A stretch of 64,000 nucleotides of DNA from Phytophthora hibernalis. Lineage: Eukaryota > Oomycota > Peronosporomycetes > Peronosporales > Peronosporaceae. A program made the translations under genes and the position numbers. The notes beneath the pieces are model-generated. The model was not told where the DNA came from. It ran no database searches and was given only the letters and a program-made list of their open reading frames with translations. This document shows positions 1 through 11,236 of the stretch, piece after piece. Positions within the stretch are counted from its first letter, which is position 1; each line of letters starts with the position of its first letter. Location of the stretch: positions 124,001 to 188,000 of the forward strand of contig JAAKBF010000324.1 in NCBI GenBank assembly GCA_012656075.1, read 5' to 3'.

Positions 1-139
1 ACCCGCCTGCTGCTGAGTCCACTGAGCGGGGCCCTCGCTCGCGGCAGAGCCGCAAGTGGATCCCTCTACAGCCGATGTAACACCGTCTGCAGTCTCGAAC
101 GGATATTCCCCCACTTCCAAGTGTATGTCGGCAACGCCG

Positions 140-316
140 GCAACAGCAGGTCCTCCATCGAGATGATTCTGATGAAGCCATTTTGTAACGACTGTCCAAA
201 GGACACGTACATGTACTACTCATGTATCTTTGCGTTTGTCACATGCTCTACGCGGGAAGTTTGAATTTGGGCACCACTGCTTCGTGTGCAAGGGCTGCAA
301 GTTGAAAGTACATTAA
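140..316 (+). pseudogene. LIM-domain-like gene fragment
   Basis: Two short stretches in neighbouring frames look like parts of a LIM zinc-binding domain: a C-x2-C piece (KPFCNDC) near 170-190, and GHHCFVCKGCKL ending at a TAA at 314-316. They sit in frames one base apart, and no longer open frame surrounds them. It could be the broken 3' end of a gene entering from the left edge, or a decayed remnant. The histidine spacing is not fully canonical, so the family call is tentative. Confidence 0.33.
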
Positions 317-1032
317 TAGCTGCTGGCAACAGTTCGCTCTTCTCGTGGCGATGAACTTGTCCTCTACACTTACAAACCGCCGATCCCCCACCGCTCTCTT
401 TGCAGCAATCGGCGAGTGTTGGCGGTACGTACGGGCGTCATCTGCACAATCATGCCCAATTCGAGCAATTTCAACCCATTCGAAAGGTCGCAGTTATCAT
501 TTAGAGCCCATATTATGGACCCATATTTCCACCGACAGTGTGTAACTCAGTGGCGTAATCCGCAACGTATGACTTCGACAACAATGGTGCCTCACCGTGA
601 GGCTCACGCGCCACATGCGCGCGCATGGGCTCGAGTCGCTGGCTGGTTCGCTTCGTACTGCACCGCACCGCGTCGCCTTCGCCTGCATCGCTGCGACGCC
701 GCAGCGGAATCAGCGCGATGTATCTGTGGGCCGCGTCTCTGCCCGTTACGTCTCCGTTAAAAGACCTTTTTCGGCGCGGATCCAGTGCACATGCCTCTGC
801 CCTCGCCGCCAGCTGTGGGCCACAATACTCGAGTCCAGTCTTGGCAGTTCGCAACTCCACACGCCGCAGCAACGTGCAGCGGCTCCATCTGCGGCCGTCG
901 TCTGCCTGCTGCCAAGGGTGACTTTCGCCGCAAGTCACTTTTAATTCCGACACCTCACCCCACTCAAGCTCCGCCTGCACGCGCCTGTCGTGCTGAGCAC
1001 TTTCGTCGGCGTATCGTGTCGCCCTTCGCCGC
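317..1032. other. Intergenic, no gene recognised
   Basis: Short overlapping open frames on both strands show no domain, no codon-like bias and no similarity to anything I recognise. The last 100 bases are pyrimidine and C-rich and lead into the FYVE gene, so they probably hold its promoter and 5' UTR. Confidence 0.5.
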
Positions 1033-1689
1033 ATGATGGCGATCGCCACCGAGAACTACGTGTCGTCGCCCTCGGTCCGCACCGCGCGCGTGGCACCCGG
1101 GAACCTCTTCCGCCGCATGTCGGCGCAGGCCATGGGCATGGAGGCCACGGCGCTGTGCCACCGCTCGCACTGGGTGCCCAAGTCGTCGCGCTCCAGCTGC
1201 TCCAACTGCCGACGCAGCTTCCGCCTCTGGGCCGGCAAGCACCACTGCCGCCTCTGCGGCGAGATCGTGTGCGGCGCCTGCTCCACCAAGCGCATTCTGT
1301 TCCAGAAGAAGAGCGTGCGCACATGTGACGACTGCGTGGATGCCAACGTGCAGAATATCTCGGAGATCAACCGCCGCCGCTCCACGCCCGAGTTCCTGCG
1401 CTCCCACACGAGCCCCGCGGCCATCGCAGACTACGACAGGTACGAGCGCCGCAGTCTGCAGGCCATAGCCAGCAGCCGCAGCCTGCGGAGACACCACTCG
1501 TCCTTCGTGGCCTCGTCTCTCGGGTCGCGCCGCGGGACGAACAGCACAGACCCGGAGGAGAAGGAGGAGGCGCGGACCGTCATGACGTACCGGTTCACCT
1601 TCTCCTGGCAGACGCAGGTCATGACGCTGATGGTTGCGGCTCTCATCGTCTCGGTCGCGTGTATGCTCAAGCTCGTGGTGCAAGTGTAG
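1033..1689 (+). CDS. FYVE zinc-finger protein with C-terminal membrane anchor
   Basis: The product is a 218-residue protein. A FYVE domain lies at about residues 45-102: W47, then the basic motif KHHCRLCG at 69-76, with Cys pairs C56/C59, C72/C75, C80/C83 and C98/C101 to bind two zincs. FYVE domains bind phosphatidylinositol 3-phosphate on endosomes. The first WxxD aspartate is replaced (WVPK), which may weaken lipid specificity. After a basic Ser/Arg-rich linker the protein ends in one hydrophobic helix (about 195-217), so it should be tail-anchored with the FYVE domain in the cytosol. It is a single exon and starts ATGATG; either Met could be used. FYVE proteins are strongly expanded in oomycetes. 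The biological role is not deducible. Confidence 0.85.
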   Translation: MMAIATENYVSSPSVRTARVAPGNLFRRMSAQAMGMEATALCHRSHWVPKSSRSSCSNCRRSFRLWAGKHHCRLCGEIVCGACSTKRILFQKKSVRTCDDCVDANVQNISEINRRRSTPEFLRSHTSPAAIADYDRYERRSLQAIASSRSLRRHHSSFVASSLGSRRGTNSTDPEEKEEARTVMTYRFTFSWQTQVMTLMVAALIVSVACMLKLVVQV

Positions 1690-2026
1690 CCAGGTGTACA
1701 TGTAGATGTACAAATACGATCATTATTGTGGCAGCCGAGTACGGAAGACTTGGCACCGCATAAGCAGTTGACAATGGAGCGCGATTTTGGTGGAGACGGC
1801 GGCGATACATTTGTATGTAGTCTCATTACAGTGCAGCCAGAACATGACAGGAAGGCTTACCACATTGTATCTAAACTCTACCAGTTGCGCAACGGTGGGA
1901 TCCTCACACTGCAGTTCAACATGTTGTACTGCAATGATAGCTCCACGTGATGTATTACACATAGTTTCCTTAGTTTGATGTTCGGACACACAGTCATTTC
2001 CCTTTGCTGTCACAAAGATTTTAGAG
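1690..2026. promoter_or_regulatory. Intergenic region upstream of RPT3
   Basis: No gene seen. A pyrimidine-rich TCATTTCC stretch at about 1994-2001 resembles the oomycete initiator consensus and lies about 30 bases before the inferred RPT3 start, so transcription may begin there. The resemblance is by eye only. Confidence 0.3.
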
Positions 2027-3243
2027 ATGGAGGAGATCGGTCTCGCCCCGTGGCCATGGACGACGAGCCGTTGGTGCCCGTGACGATCGAAGCCAAGACG
2101 GACCTGTACGCCAAGTACAAGTCTCTGCAGCGGCACCTGGAGTTCCTGGACATCCAGGAGGGCTACATCAAGGACGAGATGAAGAACCTCAAGCGGGAGC
2201 TCATCCGCGCCAAGGAAGAAGTCAAGCGCATCCAGTCGGTGCCGCTCGTCATCGGCCAGTTCCTGGAGATGGTTGACGCCAACTACGGCATCGTGGGCTC
2301 CACCGCCGGCTCCAACTACTACGTGCGCATCCTCAGCACCTTAGACCGGGAGAGACTCAAGCCCAACTCGTCTGTGGCTCTGCACCGCCACTCGCACGCC
2401 GTCGTGGACGTGCTGCCTCCCGAGTCGGACTCTAGCATCCAGATGATGCAAATGTCCGAGCGACCCGACGTCTCGTACTCGGACATTGGCGGCATGGACA
2501 TCCAGAAGCAGGAGGTACGCGAGGCTGTGGAGCTGCCGCTCACGCACTTCGACCTGTACAAACAGATCGGCGTGGATCCCCCGCGCGGCGTGCTCATGTA
2601 CGGCCCGCCCGGTACTGGAAAGACGATGCTGGCCAAGGCCGTGGCCAACGCCACCACCGCCGCCTTCATCAGCGTCGTGGGCTCCGAGTTCGTGCAAAAG
2701 TATCTGGGAGAAGGTCCCCGCATGGTGCGTGACGTGTTCCGTCTGGCTAAGGAAAACTCGCCCGCCATCGTCTTCATCGACGAAGTGGACGCCATCGCCA
2801 CCAAGCGCTTCGACGCGCAGACGGGCGCCGATCGCGAGGTGCAGCGGATCCTGTTGGAACTGCTCAACCAGATGGACGGCTTCGACCAGGCCACCAACGT
2901 CAAGGTGATCATGGCCACTAACCGCGCAGACACATTGGACCCGGCGCTGCTGCGGCCTGGAAGACTGGACAGGAAGATCGAGTTCCCGCTGCCGGACCGA
3001 CGACAGAAGCGCCTGATCTACCAGGCTTGTACGGCCAAGATGAACCTCGGAGACGAAGTCGACCTCGAGGACTACGTGAACCGCCCCGAAAAGATCAGCT
3101 CGGCCGACATTGCGTCCATTTGCCAGGAAGCTGGCTTGCAGGCCGTGCGCAAGAACCGGTACGTGGTGCTGCCCAAGGACTTCGACAAGGGCTACAAGAA
3201 CGCCATTAAGCGCGCCGACACCACGTTCGAGTTCTACCACTAG
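2027..3243 (+). CDS. RPT3: 26S proteasome regulatory ATPase subunit RPT3 (PSMC4)
   Basis: One of six AAA ATPases in the base of the 19S regulatory particle, which unfold ubiquitylated substrates and feed them to the 20S core. It shows the N-terminal coiled coil, the OB-fold region, Walker A GPPGTGKT, Walker B FIDEVDA, the second region of homology (ATNRAD...RPGR) and a C-terminal HbYX motif FYH, the gate-opening tail typical of RPT3. The ORF starting at ATG 2056 is uninterrupted. An upstream ATG at 2027 encodes MEEIGLAP, the conserved start of RPT3 orthologues, but is one base out of frame. Lengthening the CCCC run at 2046-2049 by one base joins the two, so I place the start at 2027 and regard 2056 as the first in-frame Met in the sequence as given. 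Confidence 0.95.
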
Positions 3244-3593
3244 CCGGAAATACGTGCAGGTGGCTGCTATTCGAGTCAAGAGTGCGTTGACTTACTGGCA
3301 TGGACTACAGACAAGTCAAACGACGAGCGGCGCCCGACGTGTAACCTCCAAATAGCAACAGTGCTTTGCCCTGTTGCGATCCTATTGTGATTGTTTCGCG
3401 CGCTTGGAAATGGTTGGTCTTTGGATTTCGAGTGGCTCAATTTGGAACACGTGCAAGTGTAAGTGGCACACTGGCAGATCTCATGCCATTTGTGTTCTTA
3501 CCATACAAGTGCCAAGGGTAAGGATGTATGTGAAAGGGTGTCATGCTGTTCCTAATACCTTGAAAGACTCACCGCTTTCTCTGAATCAGCACT
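3244..3593. other. Intergenic, RPT3 to COPI-associated gene
   Basis: About 350 bases with no coding signal. It should hold the RPT3 3' end and the promoter of the next gene. No distinct element recognised. Confidence 0.4.
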
Positions 3594-4142
3594 ATGGCTC
3601 AGCAAATGCTTCGGATGCGGGTGGAGAGAGTCACGAAGCTTGTTCGCACTGTACGAGTGCTGAACTTGCTGACGGCATGTGTGCAGTTTGCAACTGGTGT
3701 GAATAGCCTCGTTGGCATTTTTGCCCTCAACGTGACGGAATTCCTTGTCGCGGTCTACGCCATAGTCTTCGCACTGCTGCTGGCCTGCTTCGAGTGCCAT
3801 TTGAGCGTGACAGACAACATACTCCGTCCAAACTTCGGATTCCTCTACGGTTACCGGGGAATGGCCACCTACCTCCTGTTCATCGGTCTGATGGATCTAG
3901 GAATGATCGGCCACGTCTTCGGAGTTATTGCAGGGTCGATGGCCTGCACCAACGCGTGCATCGTCATTCTAATTGGTTTGTGTGCGCCCCGCGCCCCAGC
4001 CGACTACCCAGCAGCGATCAACAGCAAATCGGTGGCATCATACGGGTCTTCAAAACTGCAGGGTCCGATTGCCTTCGCACTTGCTTCTGGTGCATTGAAA
4101 ATGGGCCCCTCGACCTCAGCTTCAGTGCATGCAATCGTGTAG
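3594..4142 (+). CDS. COPI-associated / TVP15-like Golgi membrane protein
   Basis: A 182-residue polytopic membrane protein with four hydrophobic segments (about residues 20-42, 46-68, 88-108 and 112-130) and the loop RPNFGFLYGYRGMATYL, the hallmark of the COPI-associated protein family (yeast Tvp15 group). Family members sit in Golgi and late-Golgi membranes and take part in vesicle traffic. It is a single exon, with a soluble Ser/Ala-rich C-terminal tail of about 45 residues. The next gene lies on the opposite strand and ends at 4242, giving a tail-to-tail arrangement with a gap of about 100 bases. Confidence 0.75.
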   Translation: MAQQMLRMRVERVTKLVRTVRVLNLLTACVQFATGVNSLVGIFALNVTEFLVAVYAIVFALLLACFECHLSVTDNILRPNFGFLYGYRGMATYLLFIGLMDLGMIGHVFGVIAGSMACTNACIVILIGLCAPRAPADYPAAINSKSVASYGSSKLQGPIAFALASGALKMGPSTSASVHAIV

Positions 4143-4241
4143 GGCAGCGACGAAACAGATAACAAAAGAAATAATGCAAGTACTTTGAGGCGATGGTTCA
4201 ATTAGGTTGACTGCTTTACTTCTCTGCAGAGCGAAAGCACC

Positions 4242-5185
4242 TTAGTCTCGGAGCTGCTTGTAAGCTTTGTTGGCACTCTGCCTTTCACGAATTTCATCCT
4301 GATAGCAAAACATTCGTAAGTACGCGACCGTGAAAAACACCGGTCGAGAACGTACGCGGACTTGGGTGAGTTTGGCCTGCAGATCGAGCTCAAGTTCTAG
4401 CAACTCGCTCTCAGACGAGAGCAGAAGCGAGCGTTCCAAGAGTTTTTGTTGAACCAGTGACCGTGCCTAGATCACGACAAGCATCGTTATATTTCTCCCC
4501 AAAGCAAGAAATCCTGTCACGAGCACAGACGCACTTAATGACGAGCGACTCGATAACAGGCACAATGTGTGTATCTAGCTCGCCCTTGATAGCCACGACT
4601 GTGGGTCGGATGAATCCCTCAAACAGTAGATGCGGGAACTTCAAGAGGATACACCGTCAGGTAGTCGATTAAACACGAGAAGCCAAATTATAAGTACACA
4701 GCATACCTGTTTGTTCGGTGTCAGTAGTAAACCCAGCAAGACGCACTTGAAAAGATAGTAAAGGGGAACCTGGCACACAAAATGGAGCAACCAAACCCAT
4801 ATGAGGAGAGTTGTCTTCCTACTCAAACAATAATGGTGCTGTGAGTTACCACGAGATCAAAAACTCCAAGTACTGTTCAAAAATTGCGGCAGCAGCAATA
4901 CAATCCTGTGGTGTTCAATCCAGCAAGCGGTAAGATATCGGGCCAGTAGCTTTGAAAGTTGTAAGAATTCCGACAAACCAGAATTCTAGAACTGCTGCGA
5001 GAGTAGCGGTGTCCACGCCCTTTTCCACTCGAGAGAGCACCTTAAGCGACTCGTAGGCCCCCGAAAAATCCCCACACAACTGTGTACCGAAGGGACAATC
5101 GTAAGAAATCCTCGGCAGAAATGATGTATGGAATGTAGACCGCTACTGCGTACGTGAGTCCTTCGCTCAGCAAGTAAAACGTCAT
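4242..5185 (-). CDS. REEP/DP1(TB2)/HVA22 family ER-shaping protein
   Basis: Family members have paired hydrophobic hairpins and curve tubular ER membranes. Reading the minus strand from ATG 5185-5183, a hydrophobic N-terminal stretch leads to GAYESLK (the family's PAYxSfKA signature), then YLTACW, then LEFLISW joined by an intron ending in CAG to VPLYYLFKCVLLGLLL, then FEGFIRP and a Leu/Glu-rich tail ending at TAA 4242-4244. The inferred introns are short (about 29-75 bases) with GT-AG ends; the weakest donors are GTTCTA and GTCACT. Joining the first exon to GAYESLK needs one base fewer in the CCCCC run at 5058-5062, the only case in the window that looks like an extra base. Exon limits are approximate; the family call rests on three separate exons. 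Confidence 0.68.
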
Positions 5186-5382
5186 GTTTGCCTACTCCGC
5201 GCTCTCTAGGTTTCACGAATGCGTTATGAAGTCTTTCCAAATTCGCAACGCGATTGAAAATAGCACGCACATGAATACTACGAAGTATTTGTGAATGTCT
5301 GTCCCCTGGATGCTGCGCATATCAACAGGCTCTGAATCATTTTCGTATTGGTGTCGCTCCAGATAGCTCGTTTGAGATTGCT

Positions 5383-7433
5383 ATGAATGCCAAACCCCGC
5401 TCAAAAACGGGAGCACACCAGCGTCCACGGCCCCAGCACAAACACGAACGCAATGTGCCAGTGAGCCACCATCCTTCCGTATCAATCCCAACCCGCTCGG
5501 TCAGTGTTCTTCGTGGGGTGGACCTCGTGGAGCAAGTTGCTCAAAGCACCGTCATTCAGAGACGGCGGTGGACAGAGTACGTGAGCTACTTGTATTGAAG
5601 GCGACACTTGAGCGAATGTTGTGCTGATGCTTTCAGTTTCTGTTCAAACGGTGTAGATTGTATCGACGATTTTGGGAACGGAAGTGAGTTGCTGGAACTG
5701 TGTTACCCTCTCTACATGAAAAGATAGTAGCTTTTGAATCCCTAATGCTTGTGTTGCAGGACCAAGCTGGACATTGCAGATACCATTTTGTTCATGAACG
5801 GCAATCCGGCTGATTGGTACTTTACTTCGGCTTCCACGGGGTGCGTGCTATCGTGATGCTAGAACATTTCTCGTCTTCTTACGTTCTACCTTCCTAGGAA
5901 GTAAAAAGGAAGAATAGCTCAAACTTGAATTCCGTGGCCATCCGTCAGCTTTGTTCCAAATCGACACTACTAAACGATCAGTGTCGACAACGATTACGTG
6001 CTCGTCTTGTGCACGAGGAGTCTGGCCAACTCGTCACCACACTTCTACGAGATGGAGAAATTAGTTTTGTACTGAACCAGCCACCATCAGACTTGGCAGT
6101 GACTAGTGTTCTGCTACAACCGTTGCTGCCTATGTCTCGGCAGCCTGCGAATGCGCAAGGGACATTTGTTGCCAAGTACAACACTGTCGCAGCTTCGTCT
6201 TGCTCACGTGTCTTGCACCTACATAATGGCGACTTGTACGGCCTTCAACAGTCTCAGGCAGGAGCAACAAGCAATGATGCCGAGGGCGGGGTCGAATCAG
6301 GCGGCCTAGAAGTGCACCCGCAACAGGACAGACCCATCAACTTGAGGAAATTGTGAAGGGGAACTATACAAGCTAGTGCACGAGGTCGAAGCAGCTTTTC
6401 GAGATCGTGTTCGCTTGTTGACTGCCGATTTCAGATCACGGATAGGCACAGGCTGCAACTTGTGCGTGTAAGTGGCATCGTCCTCTTCTCTGATCTCGTT
6501 CAGAAGAAAGATATACCCTCGACAGTCTTACGGAGCAGCATCAGTGATGCTGAGCAGGATCGTAGAGCTCATCGACAAACGGTACGCATGACCTTGCATT
6601 CGCTCGTTTCGAGTGCATGCAAACAGCAGCCTCACCAAAACTCCGTTTGAAATATGTAGTCTTCTGTTGCAGTTGAAGATAGCAGCAAATGTGCCGGTCG
6701 TGCATTTTGCCACTGCATCGATGCGGTTAGCACTCCCAGTTTAAGCCGTTTTCGTCCGTCACGAAAGCAAACTGAACTGCTGAGAATTACAAGAAAGGTA
6801 TGCTGCATATTTTATCTGTTGCTTGGATTGCTCATGTATTTGTACAAACATGCAGTCGATTTCATTCAGTGAGAACGAATCCGCATTCCTTAAGCGTTTT
6901 GGTGCAGAAACGGAAGCTACTCTACGAACGGTTGAAACCTCAGAGTTGACAGCAACCTCATCATGGGCTCGGCGTGGTAAGTCGGGCCCTGGCCAATGCC
7001 TTGCTGTCACGAAGTTACTCGAGCGACGCATTTTCATGCTTCACAATACGTTGTGGAACCCGAAGTCCGACGCGTTTGACCCGAAAGCATGTAAGTTTTC
7101 TTGGTACGTTGTGACCATTCTCAGGAGCTCATTTAACATTTGAAAAATGTTTGTTGTTTTGGTCATCAAGTGGAATTTGAGGACGCCCAGTGGCTATCTC
7201 ATGAATACGAGATGGTAGCTGTGTGTCGGGCTTGCTATCTTATCTACCAAGCAATTGATGATGTTCGGCTTAATCGATCTCGCGAGACAGCCACCGCCGC
7301 AGTTCAGAGATCGACGGAGTTGTTTCGCTCCAAATTTCTCGAAAGTGAGCGAGCTGCGATTTCATCCATCCGCAGAAGCGCCAATGGACAAGTCCGAGAA
7401 GCGTGGGAACTGAACGAAGACGATAATCAATAA
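5383..7433 (+). CDS. Uncharacterised multi-exon protein with a Cys-pair motif
   Basis: A gene of at least seven exons. Clear early exons are 5383-5580, 5637-5683 and one from 5760, joined in phase through GTGAGC..TTTCAG and GTGAGT..TTGCAG introns. A long exon begins near 5920 and the last ends at TAA 7431-7433. The N-terminus is basic and low in complexity; the middle holds LVHEVEAAFRDRV; the last exons hold two Cys-rich spots (around 7090-7160 and VCRACYLIYQ near 7220-7250) followed by an Arg/Glu-rich helical tail. The frame breaks at least once, at the GGGG run 6358-6361, and probably again just upstream. I do not recognise the family; CxxC-type proteins of this kind with unknown role occur in oomycetes. 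It could be a damaged gene, but the intact splice sites argue against long decay. Confidence 0.5.
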
Positions 7434-7566
7434 ACCTAAATATTCAGCTTTGCCTTTGCTGTTTTGCAGCGGACAGTGATGCCAGTAAAATGTACTACTA
7501 TGTAGTACTTCTCTTACTTCATAAATTCTGAAGGGGCGACGGCATCACAACAATCGAAGAAAGTGC

Positions 7567-8589
7567 TCACATTTCAGCGTGAATTTTAACTTTGCCTGCA
7601 AACTTGATCTCTGGTCGTACATCTTGATCTCGTCGCTTAAAGCAAAGACACACGGACCCTACGATAAAGATGATCTGTGGACAGCATGAACATTAGAAAA
7701 TCGGAGACACAGATCAAGTTATTCAAATGAATACGACAAGAACGCACCGGGAACACTGCAAAAGCCAAGACAATCGCTCCGATAGCTTCGACTTGCGAAC
7801 TGAGTTGCTTCGATACGAACGCAGCGCAACCACGCGAGGTGGCCGTAACTAGGTTCTTGCCACATGTACCACTAGGAAGAGCAAAGGGACATGCGCCTTG
7901 ACACTCGGTGGTAGGTAAATACCAGCTATTCGTACTCGAACACGGTTGTCGTTGATCCTGCCACTTTGGCACAATCGCATCTGGACGAGAGCTCGGAAAC
8001 GAATTCAAGTCGGTCGTACAGTGGATGGGGAGACCGTATCCGCAACAAAAGTTGTCGCGTTGGAGTTCAAGTACCATCGCGCGGTACGAGCCCGCGTCGT
8101 CACTGCCAACAGCACTTTTGATATAGTAGGTCTGCCAAACGAGCATGGCGCCGGCAAACTCGTCACTTCTGAAAAATCCCTGGCACGTTTGTTTATCCTT
8201 GTCACTCAGGGCTTCATACCTTCCCACGGTCAGGCACAAAACCTGCTCGTCGTAACTCAAAGCAAGACTGGGAGCTCTGCTAGCTGCAAGTGCCACCCCA
8301 CCCATGACAGTCTGAAAGAATAGAAGCAACACCAAGAGTATGACCTGCACGAGAAGCAGACACTTATTTTTGTGCGTGCAGTCGCGAAACCCAGCATAGC
8401 GGCGAACAAGTAGGAAACTCCTGTGAAAACGAGCCCTCCGCCAACGTCACGGATCGTCAAACCCAGTAATTCATGATAATGCTCGTTGTCCACGAGCAAT
8501 GCCCCCAGCACGATCAGCAAAATCATTTGGACAAAACTGTAGCAGCCAGAACCGGCCAAGAACTGGATCAGATCCTCCTTCTGAAACAT
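7567..8589 (-). CDS. Tetraspanin-like four-helix membrane protein
   Basis: Start ATG 8589-8587. It has hydrophobic segments at residues about 15-33 and 48-68, a third beginning KCLLLVQVILL, then a large extracellular loop with the tetraspanin signature CCG (in DNFCCGYG) and further cysteines, then a fourth helix split by an intron. The last intron runs 7747-7675 (GTGCGT..CCACAG, phase 0) and exon 3 (7674-7567) completes the fourth helix (IIFIVGSVCLC) and a short charged tail ending at TGA 7567-7569. Helices 2 and 3 are in different frames; one more base in the T-run 8367-8371 joins them. Tetraspanins organise membrane microdomains; no partner is evident here. Confidence 0.78.
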
Positions 8590-8795
8590 GATATGGTGGA
8601 GGCACCTTGGGGCCGAAGCATTAGACAGAAGAACTGCCTGCGACCTCGCAGTGATCGACTTGATTAGCTGGCCTCATATTTTTATCGCAACGAGTTCTCA
8701 ATCGGGTTGATGCGATCATGCTCTACCGCTTTTAGAGCAAGTGTTGTAGGCTCAAGTGTTACTTTTACACTTGTTGCTGTGCGATAAGCTTCACG

Positions 8796-11236
8796 ATGAA
8801 GGAGGGATATGCTGCCCTGGGTACGGACTCACCATCAGCTCAACCATCAGCGTGGCAATTACGTTTCGGTAAGAAGTCTAGTTCTCGATTGCAACCGCAG
8901 GTGAACGGGTCAAAATCGGAAGCAAATATCCGCGAACCTCGGTCAGCATCCATATCGGAGCAGCTACTGCGTGCACTCGATGTAAAACCCAACCAGAAGG
9001 AGGAACTAAGCCGAGATTGCGTGGACGAGCTGATCGGTCGACGTAACGCGTTTGCTACGCAGCCTGAACTACGGCTTCGATCTCGAATGAAATGCTCCGA
9101 AGGCGGTGATACACTTGAACAAAACGATTTTGATCATGCAGATGTAGCAGCTGAAGTGAAAGAGATCATTCGAGCTCGTCTACAGATTGAAACCCAAGCA
9201 GAATCGTTCCGTCAACCACCAGAGCACCGACAGCGATCAATACGACAATCTGAGGCAAGATGTGAGACCAAGCTCCGTACAGGAACACCAATGGCCAACA
9301 ATCTTACCAGTCGTAAAACTACAGAGCTTAGCAAAACCACATCTCGTTGTCGCGACAAGAAGAATCCACATATTCCATTGGTATGGTCTGAACATAACAA
9401 CGAAACAACTGCAGCAGCAACATCACGATTCAAGAGGCAAAATAAGCAAGAGCAGCAGCATTCATCTAGCTCTCGTATTTCAAGCAAGAAGGCCCCTTCT
9501 CGACAGACCCCGTCCCAACAACAGCAACCCATGGAGCGGCGACAACAACTTCTACAACAAGCACGGAAAGCTCGCAAAATGAAGTCAGCCGAAGATCAAG
9601 CACAACGGCAGCTACAAGGACTTGTTAGTATTGACAACAATAAGGAAGAGGATCAGGAACAACGGCGAATACAAGCACAAATTGAGCGCCTCACGTTGGA
9701 GAATCAGCAGACCGTCGCACTCGAAGAACGACTTCAAAATCGTAGGAAACGTTTAAAATCACTTAGCAAGGTATTTGAGTGTTGGCGGCAGTACGTCGAA
9801 TGCAGACGAGAGTTACAGACCAGAGTGCTTGCAGAGTTCAATTGGCGAAATTTAAAGAGCATCATGACTCATTGGAAGCGATACACAGGCCAACAACTGC
9901 ATGCAAGGTCAGCTGAGCAAGCGCGCTTGAAATTGCTTCGAGAGCATCAACTGAATGAGCAAGCCACAAACTTTCATCGATCCAAATGCCTACCTAAATG
10001 GTTCTACTGCTGGACTACATTCGTGACGCACCAAAAGGAGCAACGTGCAACAGAACGAGTCACAGAGAGGCGTAGAGCACAAAGTGAACGTTTGATGGAG
10101 AGGCTACAACGGCAGAAAACATTCACAGAAGAAAGTCAACCAAATTCTGTTACTCAATCTGAAAGTGAATGCGATCCTGACAACGGTGAAGAAGAGCTCC
10201 TTCGATCAAAAGGGATGATTGGATCTTCGCCTAAGTTTTGTGAACGTACCAGCAGTAAATCTAAAACTTTGACCAGTTTTCGCCATCAAAAAGGGCCTGG
10301 GTAATGGAGCACCAGACTACTCAAGAATCGGCAAAAACGCGTGAAGGGGAGACGCCACCTGAGATTTCGGTTCATTTACCCCCTCCACCACTTCTTCAGG
10401 AAGCGACTTTGAGTCGAACACCAAAATATGTCGACAAAGTTTACAAAGCTATGGAGCAGCGCGCAGTCGAACGGAAGCAACGACGCGAAGAGTTGAAGCA
10501 GAGATACGAAGAGCTTGAACGGAAAAAACGAAAAGAACAAGAAGAGCAGCGCGCAGCTCGCGAGGCACTACTTCTTCAACAACGCATGGAAGAAAAGGAA
10601 CGGATACGTGAGCGAAAACTAGCAGAGGCGATCGCATTGAAGGAGAAACAGGAGCGACGCGATGACATGATCGCTCAGCGATACAAGGCGAAGAAACACA
10701 ACCGGCAGCGGCTTCTTTTCTACTACGCACTGTTACCGTGGCGACGTCACCACGTACTCGTTAAGCGAGTCACACGCAACGCTTGTCGGTGGCACGATCT
10801 GAGGACAGTGTATTCTCACTGGGGACAATGGCTAGAATTTGTGCAAATTCGTCGTAAGCTTCGACGACGGCGAGAACGGGCTCAACTTGAAGTGGCTGCA
10901 CGGCACCACGAGCGTATCCTTCAGCGACGTGCACTTTGGAGCTTTATGCGGCATCACCGATCAATGGAGGCTCGGGCTCTAGCGGTCAGTCGTCAAAATC
11001 AGTTTAACACACTTCAAAGCTCATGGTCTTGTTGGTGCAAGCGTCTGATGGACGAACGCGTCTACCAACGAAAGGTGGCCTGTGAGGTGGCAGCCAAGTT
11101 ACAAGTGGAAAAGCTTCGCCGTATTTGCGCGCAATGGCGAAGAGCAACATGCGATGCCAAGCGTCAGAATGAACTTGAGCGTGAGAAGCAGCAGCTATGG
11201 CGTAAGGTGCGGGGATGGCTCGATGAGGACCAGTAG
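8796..11236 (+). CDS. Sfi1/CCDC191-like coiled-coil protein
   Basis: About 810 residues, very rich in Gln, Arg and Glu. The N-terminal third is disordered. Two blocks carry repeated Trp-centred motifs of the Sfi1 type (FECWRQYVECRRE, IMTHWKRYTG, WFYCWTTF; later VYSHWGQWLEF, SWSCWCKRLM, ICAQWRRAT) separated by a long Glu/Arg coiled coil. Such repeats bind centrin, and CCDC191-type proteins belong to centrosomes and basal bodies, which fits an organism with flagellated zoospores. The frame breaks near 10290: a TAA at 10302-10304 overlaps the ATG of the second half. One more A in the run 10288-10292 gives a continuous protein, so I treat this as a single gene. The alternative is two adjacent genes. 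Confidence 0.65.

Noticed and set aside
2341..3279. Long minus-strand open frame (312 codons) antisense to RPT3
   Set aside because: It mirrors a GC-rich conserved coding sequence, has His/Val/Leu-biased composition and no domain.
10300..10310. Two genes coupled by a TAATG stop-start overlap, as in a bacterial operon
   Set aside because: Both halves carry the same repeats, and adding one A to the run at 10288-10292 fuses them; coupling of this kind is not expected in a eukaryote.
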